NCBI GenBank assembly: GCA_029268645.1
Contig: JAQWNI010000184.1
Coordinates: 1 to 45,983, forward strand
Direction of reading: 5' to 3'
Length of the DNA: 45,983 nt
Source of the DNA: Myxococcota bacterium
GTDB lineage: Bacteria > Myxococcota_A > UBA9160 > UBA4427
The translations under genes and the position numbers were made by a program. Every line of letters begins with the position of its first letter. The stretch's first letter is position 1. Positions 34,671 through 42,461 of this stretch are shown here, piece by piece. The notes beneath the pieces were generated by a model. It was given only the letters and a program-made list of their open reading frames with translations. It did not search any database and was not told where the DNA came from.

Positions 34671-35609
34671 TCAACCTTCGGCCAGAGGTTTGACGTCTTC
34701 GCCGCGGTTCCTAGCCCGATGCCGGTCGCGCAAGATTTCGGCAGCTCGAAGAAGAGTGGCTCGGCTGGGACCGCCGGCCCCCATGGCCTCAATTTCGTCC
34801 AGTTCATCCTCGGAAAACCCGGCTTCGAGCCGTTCTTCTCGGGCGACTTTTCGAGCCCCCCCGAATGAAAAGGCTCGATCCGTTTCTCTCTGGAAGGCCT
34901 TCGCGCGGGCCTGGCGATCGGGATCGTTGCGCGTGAATTCCTTAACCCATTCGCTTCCAAATCGGACGTGCGTTAACTCATCGGCGAGCACGAAGTCGAC
35001 TGCTTGCTCGATGACAGAATCGCCGGCTTGCTTCCCGTAGTCGATCAGCGAGCGGAAAACATCGCAGGCGAGGCCCTCCAAGCAGCGGTTGACACCGGTG
35101 ACCCGAAGAGCCGGGTCGTCGTGACACGAGGTTTCGAAGAGAAAAGTCGATTCGGGGAAGTCACCAATTGCTCCACCGACGTGGTCCATGAGTTTTTCAA
35201 AAATCTGGACATGTCGGCCTTCGTCCCAGCATTGCCGCGCCATATTCATCTTGAAGTCCCACGGTGAATCGGGGAAGTCCCAAAGAGTCCGGCCCGCGGC
35301 TTCCAAAGCCTGCAGTTCCCCGACGAAGATGCCATGGAGTTGGATCTTTAGTTGGAGAGGGGATCGTTCGTCTTTCGATTGTTTCCCCCCCGAGGCGGTG
35401 AGAAACTGAAAGCCCGGGCCGAGGTCATCAAAAACCGCTTCGAGGGAAGTCCCCTCCAGGCGTTCTCTGATCTTCGGGGCGATGCTTTCAAAGATTCGAA
35501 CGATTTGGTCGACATCGTCGGGAAGAGACTGGAGCAGCGAATTGCCGTTTCGAGCACGCCTAAAGCGTCGATCTCGGGCGAGTTCCTCGTGGCTGATAAA
35601 TCTCTTCAT
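34671..35609 (-). CDS. DUF455-family ferritin-like protein
   Basis: 312-residue helical protein with ferritin-like di-iron signatures: ELQALEAAGRTLWDF with a Glu pair early in the core, QCWDEGRHVQIFEKLM, and VLADELTHVRFGSEWV, i.e. two ExxH-type pairs in the expected order. DUF455 proteins are thought to bind iron or act as di-iron oxygenases; activity is unknown. AAGGAG lies seven bases before the ATG. Its stop may overlap a TTG start of the tandem glutaredoxin-like gene, suggesting the two act together in a redox process; this is inference. It is separated from the FkbM gene by about 100 bases on the same strand. Confidence 0.82.
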   Translation of the reverse strand: MKRFISHEELARDRRFRRARNGNSLLQSLPDDVDQIVRIFESIAPKIRERLEGTSLEAVFDDLGPGFQFLTASGGKQSKDERSPLQLKIQLHGIFVGELQALEAAGRTLWDFPDSPWDFKMNMARQCWDEGRHVQIFEKLMDHVGGAIGDFPESTFLFETSCHDDPALRVTGVNRCLEGLACDVFRSLIDYGKQAGDSVIEQAVDFVLADELTHVRFGSEWVKEFTRNDPDRQARAKAFQRETDRAFSFGGARKVAREERLEAGFSEDELDEIEAMGAGGPSRATLLRAAEILRDRHRARNRGEDVKPLAEG

Positions 35610-35710
35610 AAGCGCTCCTTTAGAAACAGCTCTCGGAGTATAGAGCGGGAGATAGCTGGCATCAGGTCACTGTGGCGTGCCTTTTTGCCGCCTACCCGTC
35701 GGAGCGTCCC

Positions 35711-36499
35711 TCAAGGGGCCGGTTCAAGTTGTTCTCGGGCACGAGGCTGAAAATACCAGTTGACCTGATCGAACTCGAGATAGCGGTCGATGCGTCGATA
35801 TCCATGCTGTTCGAAGTAGTTGAGAATCGGGTCGGGATTTTGAGGGGCCTCGATGCAGACCAGCTCCGGAGCAAACCTTTCGATATCGAATCCCGCCAAG
35901 GCCGCGGGTTCGTGGCCTTCGATGTCCATTGAGAGGAAGTCGATTTCTGTGACACCCTTTTGCTCAAGGAGGTCATTGAGCGTGATCGCCGGGACTTCGA
36001 CCTCCCGAATTTTCGGCTGGGCGTGTGGGAAAAAAGTGTCGATAAAGTCGACGATCCAGCGTCGAGAGACGGATGAGATCCCCTCGCCGCCTACGTTTAA
36101 GTAGAAGGTATGGGTTCCGCCAGATTGGTCCGTCACCACGTAATTTTCGAATTGCGTATGCGGGCGATGGCTCACGTAGTCTTCGCGAAGCGCCTGGTTG
36201 GCGTCGATCCCGATCCCCGACCATCCGAGATGCTTTTCGAGATAGAACGTGGTGCTGAGGTCTTGGTAGTCGTAGCAACCGACATCGACAAAAAAACCGC
36301 CCCGCCGATCGTCGAAAAAGTCTCGGATAATGAGTTCTTCGTCGTGTTGGGAATAGAGCTTCTCACCGTTTCCGAGCGGTCCGCTGGTGGACGGAGTCGG
36401 CTCGGGTTCGCCGCAGGCAATGCTTAAACCGACCATGAGCAAGGGCCAGAGAAAAGAACCCAGGGGGCGTCGATTGGCTGAGCCGTGCATCCAGTCCAT
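35711..36499 (-). CDS. FkbM-family methyltransferase with a lipoprotein signal
   Basis: 262 residues. The N-terminal 28 residues contain an RR pair, a hydrophobic stretch (SFLWPLLMVGLSIAC) and Cys29 followed by GEPEPTPSTSG, a typical lipoprotein signal and linker, although the -3 residue is Ser. The rest matches FkbM: FFVDVGCYDYQDLSTT at residues 69-84 (SAM-binding), LGWSGIGIDAN, and IDFLSMDIEGHEPAALAGF. Methyltransferases use cytoplasmic SAM, so an exported version is unexpected. A start at Met22 inside the hydrophobic stretch would remove most of the signal and is the alternative reading. The gene is divergent from the ferredoxin. The substrate is unknown. Confidence 0.8.
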   Translation of the reverse strand: MDWMHGSANRRPLGSFLWPLLMVGLSIACGEPEPTPSTSGPLGNGEKLYSQHDEELIIRDFFDDRRGGFFVDVGCYDYQDLSTTFYLEKHLGWSGIGIDANQALREDYVSHRPHTQFENYVVTDQSGGTHTFYLNVGGEGISSVSRRWIVDFIDTFFPHAQPKIREVEVPAITLNDLLEQKGVTEIDFLSMDIEGHEPAALAGFDIERFAPELVCIEAPQNPDPILNYFEQHGYRRIDRYLEFDQVNWYFQPRAREQLEPAP

Positions 36500-36573
36500 T
36501 CTGGCATGCTAGCAACCCGGCCAGTCAATTCTGGACGTTCTACTCTAGGCGGACCGCCGGTCTGGAGAGCCCA

Positions 36574-36861
36574 TTGAGTGTGAACACACAACGCATCGCC
36601 TTGGTCCTTGACGGATCGACCCACGAAATCGAGGTTCTGGAGGGTGAGACGATTTTTCGGGCTGCACTCCGGCACGGCCTCGCGCCTCCGTTTTCCTGCG
36701 TGAGCGGATACTGCGGAGAGTGCGTGGCGACCTTGGAGCAAGGAGAGGTCGAGATGGGGGAGAACAGAGCGCTGTCGCCCAAACAAGTCGCCCGGGGCGA
36801 AATTCTCACCTGCCAGGCCACTCCTCGCCGCGGTCCGTGCCGCGTGCGTTTTGGGCGATGA
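36574..36861 (+). CDS. Plant-type [2Fe-2S] ferredoxin
   Basis: 95-residue ferredoxin with the CxxxxCxxC...C ligand set: Cys42, Cys47 and Cys50 in SCVSGYCGECVATL, and Cys80 in LTCQA. The N-terminal strands (IALVLDGSTHEIEVLEGETI) are typical of the fold. It should carry one electron. The TTG start has GGAG about eight bases upstream; a GTG six bases later is the alternative. It lies 118 bp before the molybdenum hydroxylase operon on the same strand, so it could be an electron acceptor of that enzyme; this is a position-based guess. Confidence 0.88.
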   Translation: MSVNTQRIALVLDGSTHEIEVLEGETIFRAALRHGLAPPFSCVSGYCGECVATLEQGEVEMGENRALSPKQVARGEILTCQATPRRGPCRVRFGR

Positions 36862-36979
36862 TCGAGCTGATCCCGGCGGCATAGAGCCATTGAAATCCGT
36901 AAGATTGAGGGCCCCCACACGGCTTCGAAGCGCAGTGACATGGGGCGAAAATCGATGAGAAGGGACGTGAAAGAACGAA

Positions 36980-37864
36980 ATGGAATACGCCTCACCGAGG
37001 AGTCTCGACGAAGCGATCGGGCTGCTTTCTCAAGCCGGAGTGGACGCCCGGCCGATGGCGGGCGGAACGGACCTGCTGGTCCAGCTTCGCACGGGGGCTC
37101 GGCGCCCGGAACTCTTGGTGGATCTGAAGCAGATACCCGGTCTCTGCGGGATCGATTGCGGTTCTCAGGGATTCCGAATTGGGGCGGCGGTTTCGGGCGC
37201 GGAAATCGGCGAGTGCCTTCCGCTCCGTGAAGCCTGGCCCGGCGTGGTCGAAGCTGCGGAATTGATTGGCTCAACCCAAATTCAGGGTCGAGCGAGCCTA
37301 GGCGGGAACCTTTGCAATGCCTCACCGGCTGCGGACAGCGTTCCGGCGTTGATTGCGGCCGGGGCCGTGTGCACCCTGATCGGTCCGGCCGGGCGGCGAG
37401 AAGTGCCGGTCGATGACATCGTCAGGGGGCCTGGCGAGACCGCCCTCGGCGAGGCCGAAATTATCGTTGATTTTAGATTGCCCCGGCCCCAGGACGGAAC
37501 CGGGGACGCTTATCAGCGGATGATTCCACGGACAGAGATGGACATTGCCATCGTCGGGGCTGGGGTGTCCGTTCGGGTGGCTGAGTCCGGTGAATGTCTC
37601 GCCTGCCGGGTGGCGCTCGGGGCTGTCGCTGCGCGGCCGATTCGGGTCGATGAGGCGGCGGCGGCCCTGATGGGTCGTCGGCCAGACTCCGAGGCTCTGG
37701 AGGAGCTGGCTGCCCGGGCGAGTGCGGCGGCGGACCCCATCGACGACAAAAGGGGAACGCGCGCGTATCGGACCCGTGTGGCCGGTGTGCTGGCCCGACG
37801 GGCCGCTGAGGAAGCTTTGCGTCGGGCGGGTGATCGATGGGCAGCACGAAGTCAGTCTTCGTGA
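36980..37864 (+). CDS. FAD-binding subunit of a xanthine-dehydrogenase-family hydroxylase (CoxM-like)
   Basis: 294-residue medium subunit that passes electrons through FAD. The FAD motif is ARPMAGGTDLLVQLR near residues 23-37, with the second block QGRASLGGNLCNASPAADSVPAL around residues 102-124, both diagnostic of CoxM/XdhB-like proteins. It is the first gene of the M-S-L operon, 22 bases before the FeS subunit. The ribosome site before the ATG is weak. Electrons would go from the Mo subunit through the FeS subunit and FAD to an acceptor not identified here. Confidence 0.92.
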   Translation: MEYASPRSLDEAIGLLSQAGVDARPMAGGTDLLVQLRTGARRPELLVDLKQIPGLCGIDCGSQGFRIGAAVSGAEIGECLPLREAWPGVVEAAELIGSTQIQGRASLGGNLCNASPAADSVPALIAAGAVCTLIGPAGRREVPVDDIVRGPGETALGEAEIIVDFRLPRPQDGTGDAYQRMIPRTEMDIAIVGAGVSVRVAESGECLACRVALGAVAARPIRVDEAAAALMGRRPDSEALEELAARASAAADPIDDKRGTRAYRTRVAGVLARRAAEEALRRAGDRWAARSQSS

Positions 37865-37886
37865 GCATGGAATTGAGGGAATCGCA

Positions 37887-38369
37887 GTGAGTAAGCGGCA
37901 TGTAACGACCACGATTGATGGCGAAGGCCGGGAATTCCTGTGCGAGGATTGGCAGACCTTGCTTGATGTGTTGCGCGATGTTCTGATGAAGACGGGCACT
38001 AAAGAGGGATGCGGAACCGGAGACTGTGGTGCCTGCAGCGTTTTGTTGGATGGTCGGCTCGTTTGTAGCTGCTTGATGTTGGCCGCTGAAGCCGAAGGCC
38101 GAGTCATCGAGACTGTCGAGGGCATGGCGGAAGGCGATCGGCTCCATCCATTGCAGCAGCACTTCCTTCAAGAAGCCGCTTTGCAATGTGGCATTTGCAC
38201 ACCGGGATTTCTCGTGGCCGCGCGGGCTTTGTTGGCTCAGAACCCTGATCCGAGCGAACGTGAAGTTCGCTTTTGGCTGGCGGGAAACCTGTGTCGCTGC
38301 ACGGGGTATGACAAAATTGTACGCGCCGTACTGGCCGCGGCTGCGGAAATGCGGGGGGCGGAAGCATGA
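37887..38369 (+). CDS. [2Fe-2S] subunit of a xanthine-dehydrogenase-family hydroxylase (CoxS-like)
   Basis: 160-residue small subunit with two [2Fe-2S] sites. The plant-type site has Cys42, Cys47, Cys50 (GCGTGDCGAC) and Cys60 or Cys62; the second has Cys101, Cys104 (CGICTPG) and Cys136, Cys138 (NLCRCTGY). The GTG start has GAGGGA six bases upstream; the longer frame extends into the FAD gene and is not used. It shares four bases (ATGA) with the Mo subunit, showing translational coupling. Confidence 0.95.
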   Translation: MSKRHVTTTIDGEGREFLCEDWQTLLDVLRDVLMKTGTKEGCGTGDCGACSVLLDGRLVCSCLMLAAEAEGRVIETVEGMAEGDRLHPLQQHFLQEAALQCGICTPGFLVAARALLAQNPDPSEREVRFWLAGNLCRCTGYDKIVRAVLAAAAEMRGAEA

Positions 38370-40630
38370 GTGAGAAATCCACAGAGGGTCGGCCCTTGAA
38401 ATGGGTGGGAACCCGTCCGGTTCGCCCCGATGGCGTTGAAAAAGTGACCGGTCGGGCCCGTTACGGCGCTGATTTCGCGCGGCCCGACATGCTCTGGGGC
38501 CATGTTCTTCGCAGTCCTCACGCGCATGCGCGGATCCGCCGAATCGACGTTCGTCGAGCCTTGGAGCTTGATGGAGTGAAGGCGATCGTGACCGGCGATG
38601 ATCTGCCGGAAATCGCGTCGGAGCAAGCCTTCGTCGGAGAAGAACCGACGGACTACCGAATGTTGTCCCAAAATGTTCTGGCCCGAGGAAAAGTCGGTTA
38701 TGTGGGTCACGCCGTCGCGGCGGTGGCGGCGACGACTTCGGCGGTAGCGGAAGAGGCGCTTCGCTTGATCGAGGTGGATTATGAGATTCTGCCCCATGTC
38801 CTCGATGTCCTTTCGGCGACTGCTGACGATGCGCCCCTGGTTCACGACGATCTCTGCGACCGAAAGGGAGTGAAGAAGAACCCCTCCAACATCGCCAATG
38901 AAATCGAGATGGGTCACGGCGATCCTGAGGCCGCTTTTACGAACGCCGACGTCGTAGTCGACCGCTCTTTTACCACTCAGGCAGTTCACCAGGGCTACAT
39001 CGAGCCCCACGCGTGTCTAGCCGAGGCAGGCCCGGACGGGCAGGTGACGATTTGGTGTAGCTCCCAAGGGCAATTTATGGTGCGGGGCTACACGGCCAAA
39101 TTGCTCGGGCTGGACCTCGCCCAAGTCCGCGTCGTTCCCGCAGAGATCGGCGGAGGCTTCGGCGGCAAGACGACGGTCTACCTCGAGCCTCTGGCCGTGG
39201 CGCTTTCTCAACGTTCCGGTCGTCCTGTCAAAATGGTGATGTCACGGGAGGAGGTTTTTCGGGCCACCGGTCCTGCCTCGGCGACGCGAATCCGAGTCAA
39301 AATCGGGGCGACGAAAGAGGGGCAGTTTCTGGCGGGTGAAGCCTGGCTCGACTACGAGGCGGGAGCCTTTCCGGGCTCTTCGGTGGCTGCAGGATCCATG
39401 ACGATCTTTGCCCCTTACGCGTTTGAGCACGCGCGTTCCCACGGTCGGGATATCTTGGTCAACAAGCCGAAATCGGCCGCGTATCGTGCGCCTGGGGCCC
39501 CGATGGCCGCTTTCGCCGTTGAGAGTGTGGTGGACGACTTAGCCCGACAGCTTGAGATTGATCCCATCGACCTCCGGCTCCAAAACGCAGCCCGCGAGGG
39601 CGTCCAATCTTCTTTCGGTCCCCGCTATAAACGCATTGGCTTTGTCGAGACTCTCCAAGCTGCCCAAGAACACCCTCACTATGACGCGCCTTTACAGCCA
39701 AATCAGGGGCGAGGTGTGGCCGCCGGGATGTGGTTTAACGCGGGTCTTCAATCCTCTGCTGCGGTGATGGTGAACGCCGACGGAAGTGTTTCCGTGATTT
39801 CCGGTAACCCCGATATCGGAGGATCTCGGGCTTCTCTGGCCATGATGGCCGCGGAGGAATTCGGCATCGAATATGAGAAGGTGGGAGTACGGATCGGTGA
39901 CACTGCATCAGTCGGCTACAACGATGTCACCGGAGGAAGTCGCGTCACTCTGGCGACGGGCAAAATGGTGGTGGAGGCCTCCCAGGAGGTGATTTCCCAG
40001 CTTTGTGAACGAGCGGCTAAGGTTTGGGATGTCGACGTGAAGCGCGTTCACTGGGCGGACGGAAAAGCGAAAGTCTTGGATGACGAGGCGATCGAACCGC
40101 TTGGCCTGGCCGAGATCGCGACAGGGGCAGCTCGAACCGGGGGTCCGATTCAAGCGATCGCATCGGGCAGTGTGCGGGGCGTTGGCATGTCTTTTGGAGT
40201 CCACCTCTGCGATGTCGAAGTGGACCCAGAGACCGGGAAGGTCGATGTCATTCGCTATACGGCTTTTCAAGATGCTGGGCGAGCGATTCATCCGAGCTAT
40301 GTCGAAGGTCAGATTCAAGGGGGCGCGGCCCAAGGGATTGGTTGGGCGCTCAACGAAGAGTACGTATTTGACGACTCGGGTCGATTGGAGAACTCTGGAT
40401 TTCTCGACTATCGAATGCCCGTCGCCTCCGACTTGCCCATGATTGATGCAGTGATCATCGAAGTCCCGAACCCCGATCACCCGTACGGGGTGCGAGGGGT
40501 TGGGGAAGCCCCGATCGTCCCGCCGATTCCCGCAGTGGTGAATGCCCTTCGGGCCGCGACCGGCGTGTGCTTTTCGGATCTTCCGGTTTCCCCACCCCGC
40601 GTTCTCGAAGCCCTCGACGCGGTCTCCTGA
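38366..40630 (+). CDS. Molybdenum-binding large subunit of a xanthine-dehydrogenase-family hydroxylase (CoxL-like)
   Basis: 754-residue Mo subunit that hydroxylates a substrate with water-derived oxygen. Cofactor blocks are EIGGGFGGKT near residue 262, GSVRGVGMSFG, and the QGGAAQGIGWAL motif near residue 650. The catalytic glutamate is Glu714 in RGVGEAPIVPP. The active-site loop that reads AYRCSFR in form I CO dehydrogenase reads AYRAPGAPMA here, so this is not a CO dehydrogenase of that form. Homologues act on aromatic N-heterocycles, aldehydes or hydroxybenzoyl-CoA; the substrate is unresolved. The start overlaps the FeS gene by four bases, and the stop is 13 bases before the MoaD-like gene. 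Confidence 0.95.
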   Translation: MSEKSTEGRPLKWVGTRPVRPDGVEKVTGRARYGADFARPDMLWGHVLRSPHAHARIRRIDVRRALELDGVKAIVTGDDLPEIASEQAFVGEEPTDYRMLSQNVLARGKVGYVGHAVAAVAATTSAVAEEALRLIEVDYEILPHVLDVLSATADDAPLVHDDLCDRKGVKKNPSNIANEIEMGHGDPEAAFTNADVVVDRSFTTQAVHQGYIEPHACLAEAGPDGQVTIWCSSQGQFMVRGYTAKLLGLDLAQVRVVPAEIGGGFGGKTTVYLEPLAVALSQRSGRPVKMVMSREEVFRATGPASATRIRVKIGATKEGQFLAGEAWLDYEAGAFPGSSVAAGSMTIFAPYAFEHARSHGRDILVNKPKSAAYRAPGAPMAAFAVESVVDDLARQLEIDPIDLRLQNAAREGVQSSFGPRYKRIGFVETLQAAQEHPHYDAPLQPNQGRGVAAGMWFNAGLQSSAAVMVNADGSVSVISGNPDIGGSRASLAMMAAEEFGIEYEKVGVRIGDTASVGYNDVTGGSRVTLATGKMVVEASQEVISQLCERAAKVWDVDVKRVHWADGKAKVLDDEAIEPLGLAEIATGAARTGGPIQAIASGSVRGVGMSFGVHLCDVEVDPETGKVDVIRYTAFQDAGRAIHPSYVEGQIQGGAAQGIGWALNEEYVFDDSGRLENSGFLDYRMPVASDLPMIDAVIIEVPNPDHPYGVRGVGEAPIVPPIPAVVNALRAATGVCFSDLPVSPPRVLEALDAVS

Positions 40631-40643
40631 AAGGATCGATCTT

Positions 40644-40889
40644 TTGGCTCGTGTGTTCCTGCCTCGCTCGCTCGCCCCCTATACGGGTGGAGCGCTTGAG
40701 GTGGAGGTTCCGGGGGAAACGGTTCGGGCATTGATTGCCGGCCTCGAGGCGGCCTATCCGGGTCTGGCCGAACAGCTCTCCGGTCGCTTGGCGGTTGCCA
40801 TCGATGGCGACATCGTCGCGGATCCCTATCTGGAGGCCATCGGCGCCCAGAGCGAGGTTCATTTTCTACCCCCTGTCGGCGGGGGATGA
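40644..40889 (+). CDS. MoaD/ThiS-family small protein in the molybdenum hydroxylase operon
   Basis: 81-residue ubiquitin-fold-type protein ending in FLPPVGGG, matching the PPVSGG C-terminus of MoaD, where the terminal Gly carries the thiocarboxylate. MoaD supplies sulfur for molybdopterin. The start is TTG with AAGGA eight bases upstream; a GTG nine bases later is possible. It is the fourth gene of the operon, so it may provide cofactor sulfur for the adjacent hydroxylase. No MoaE partner is visible. A ThiS-like role is less likely given the neighbours. Confidence 0.82.
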   Translation: MARVFLPRSLAPYTGGALEVEVPGETVRALIAGLEAAYPGLAEQLSGRLAVAIDGDIVADPYLEAIGAQSEVHFLPPVGGG

Positions 40890-40902
40890 GGTCGAGTCCC
40901 TG

Positions 40903-40931
40903 TGCTGCAGGACTGGCCCTGCACTGCAGCA
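40903..40931. promoter_or_regulatory. Dyad 1, possible activator-binding site
   Basis: A perfect inverted repeat TGCTGCAG / CTGCAGCA with 13 bases between. Nested in it is TGCAGG-N6-CCTGCA (40906-40923). It sits about 90-118 bases upstream of the start predicted from the sigma-54 site, where enhancer sites for NtrC-type activators commonly lie. The spacing from the regulator's own operon promoter suggests autoregulation; this is inference. Confidence 0.5.
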
Positions 40932-40938
40932 GAGAAAT

Positions 40939-40958
40939 TCGCAGCAAAAGAACTGCGA
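40939..40958. promoter_or_regulatory. Dyad 2, possible activator-binding site
   Basis: A perfect inverted repeat TCGCAG / CTGCGA with eight bases between. It lies eight bases downstream of dyad 1 and shares its GCAG...CTGC half-site theme. It is centred about 70 bases upstream of the predicted start, also in the enhancer range. A hairpin in the upstream transcript is an alternative; no T-tract follows, so it is not a terminator. Confidence 0.45.
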
Positions 40959-40994
40959 TGAGCCCCTGTCCGCGACTGGAGGCGGCCTCCTGTT

Positions 40995-41010
40995 CGGCAC
41001 GGACCTTGCT
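40995..41010 (+). promoter_or_regulatory. Sigma-54 promoter
   Basis: The sequence CGGCACGGACCTTGCT matches the -24/-12 consensus TGGCACG-N4-TTGCW at every defined position except the first. The invariant GG (40996-40997) and GC (41008-41009) are exactly ten bases apart. Transcription would start near 41021, leaving about 270 bases before the kinase ATG. The operon downstream encodes an NtrC-type activator that needs such a promoter. Confidence 0.8.
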
Positions 41011-41294
41011 CCTCCTCTCAAGAAACGCGGGCTTGCCAGAGGCATGAGGCCGGTCGCGACGGACGGTTGGGAGCGCAGATTCACAATGTCATCAGTCTTG
41101 ACCCAGCTACGAAGCGGAGTGGTTTCAAGGGGCTGTCCAGGTCGCCTGGGTGAATCTAACCGCGCGCGGGCCCCGCGGGCCTGGAGGCTAAGCCTGATGG
41201 GCTGGTCCTTGGGAACGGATTCATGAGGACTTTGGCGGTTCGCGGCTCGGCGTCCGGTACCTTGTCGAGGAACTTCATCCTGCAGGAGGGCTTG

Positions 41295-42461
41295 ATGTCG
41301 CGCCGCGGCGATTACGCAAGGGGCTCGACCCATAAAGGCGCCGGCCGTTCTTCAATCCGAAATCCAACGCGTCGTTCTTCGCGCCGTTCTTCGCGCCGGA
41401 GGCGAGGGGAGATGAAACGATCGGCGGAGTCCCTGAATGAACTGGATCCGGCCTTGATGTCCCCGGAAGAAGCGGCCCTCGCCGAGGCGCACCGCGCGGC
41501 GGACGAGAAAGTGGCGCTCTGGAGGCGCATCGCCAGGCTTGCCATCATCGCCGTGCCTCTGCTGATATTCATCCCCTTGGCAGGGGCGCTGGTGGCCTTT
41601 TTCGGAGGGATTCCTCTGGCGCGTCGCGCCTATCGGATCTACTACGAACCTCGCCTCCGAGCCCGCTTCATCGATGAAGAGGTGGCGAAGCGTGTGAACT
41701 CAAGTGTCCGGATTGAACGCGAGACTCTCGAAGGGGAGCACGCCCGTTCCCTTGAACGACTATCCGCATCCATTGCTCATGAGATTCGAAACCCTATCAC
41801 GGCGGCGAAGAGCCTCGTCCAGCAGATGGGCGAAGACCCAGTGAGTGGGGAAAACGTGGAATATGCCCGAGTGGCCCTCGAAGAGCTCGGGCGGGTGGAG
41901 CGTTCAATCGCCCACCTGCTCCGTTACGCACGAGAGGAAGCCATGCGCCCAGAGTTGACACCGCTGACCGATGTTTTTGATTCGGCCATTGAAACTTTCC
42001 GCGATCGGGCAATACGAGAGCGAGTAGAGATCACAAAGCAATACGACTCTGAAGCGATCGTCGAGGGGGATCCTGAAAAACTCCGTCGTGTGGCGATCAA
42101 TCTCCTGAACAACGCGATGGACGCTTTGGCAGAGGAGTCGGTCGGGCACCCCTGTATTCGCGTATCGATGGGCGAGAATCTGGCTGGAACGGAAGTTTGG
42201 GTCCGAGTTGTCGACAATGGACCCGGCATGGAAATCGAGGATCGCGCTCAAATTTTCGAACCCTTCTACACCTCCAAGCCCGACGGAACCGGCCTTGGCC
42301 TGCCGATTACCCGAAAACTCGTCGAGGCTCATAGAGGGTCCATCGAAATCAGCGACCCTGAGCCGGGGGAGAAGGGAACGACGTTTGTACTGACCTTCCC
42401 CAAAGCGGCGGCGGTTTCCGGGAGTCGCCGCTCTTCGTCTGAGGGAGAAGCGCGCTTATGA
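41295..42461 (+). CDS. Membrane sensor histidine kinase
   Basis: 388 residues. An Arg/Ser-rich basic N-terminus (residues 1-40) precedes a hydrophobic hairpin at about 80-108 (LAIIAVPLLIFIPLAGALVAFFGG), with no periplasmic domain. The H-box is SIAHEIRNPIT (His162), the N-box RRVAINLLNNAMDAL (near 264-278), with DNGPGM (308-312) and GTGLGLP (331-337) forming the ATP site. It should phosphorylate the NtrC-type regulator encoded next, which it overlaps by four bases (ATGA). AGGAGGG lies four bases before the ATG. A second ATG at residue 40, also with GGAGG upstream, is a reasonable alternative. With no extracellular domain it may sense the membrane or a cytosolic cue. Confidence 0.93.
   Translation: MSRRGDYARGSTHKGAGRSSIRNPTRRSSRRSSRRRRGEMKRSAESLNELDPALMSPEEAALAEAHRAADEKVALWRRIARLAIIAVPLLIFIPLAGALVAFFGGIPLARRAYRIYYEPRLRARFIDEEVAKRVNSSVRIERETLEGEHARSLERLSASIAHEIRNPITAAKSLVQQMGEDPVSGENVEYARVALEELGRVERSIAHLLRYAREEAMRPELTPLTDVFDSAIETFRDRAIRERVEITKQYDSEAIVEGDPEKLRRVAINLLNNAMDALAEESVGHPCIRVSMGENLAGTEVWVRVVDNGPGMEIEDRAQIFEPFYTSKPDGTGLGLPITRKLVEAHRGSIEISDPEPGEKGTTFVLTFPKAAAVSGSRRSSSEGEARL
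41373..41396 (+). repeat. 12-bp tandem repeat in the kinase N-terminus
   Basis: CGTTCTTCGCGC occurs twice in direct succession and encodes part of the basic Arg-Arg-Ser-Ser repeat near residues 26-36 of the kinase. It is a slippage-prone stretch of in-frame length, so copy changes would alter the basic tail without a frameshift. Confidence 0.9.

Larger units (their letters stand above)
40890..41294. other. 405-bp regulatory spacer upstream of the kinase/regulator/pspA operon
   Basis: No gene is supported here. The frames spanning it lack a ribosome site and domain motifs. It holds two perfect dyads (40903-40931 and 40939-40958), a near-consensus sigma-54 promoter (40995-41010) and a long leader before the kinase ATG. 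Together these form a layout like an enhancer-dependent promoter region. Confidence 0.6.

Noticed and set aside
38366-40630. Aerobic CO dehydrogenase (coxL)
   Set aside because: The form I active-site loop AYRCSFR is absent (AYRAPGAPMA instead), so only the wider family is supported.
40735-41226. Long plus-strand frame over the MoaD end and the regulatory spacer
   Set aside because: It overlaps the MoaD-like gene in another frame, has no motif, and would cover the sigma-54 promoter and dyads.
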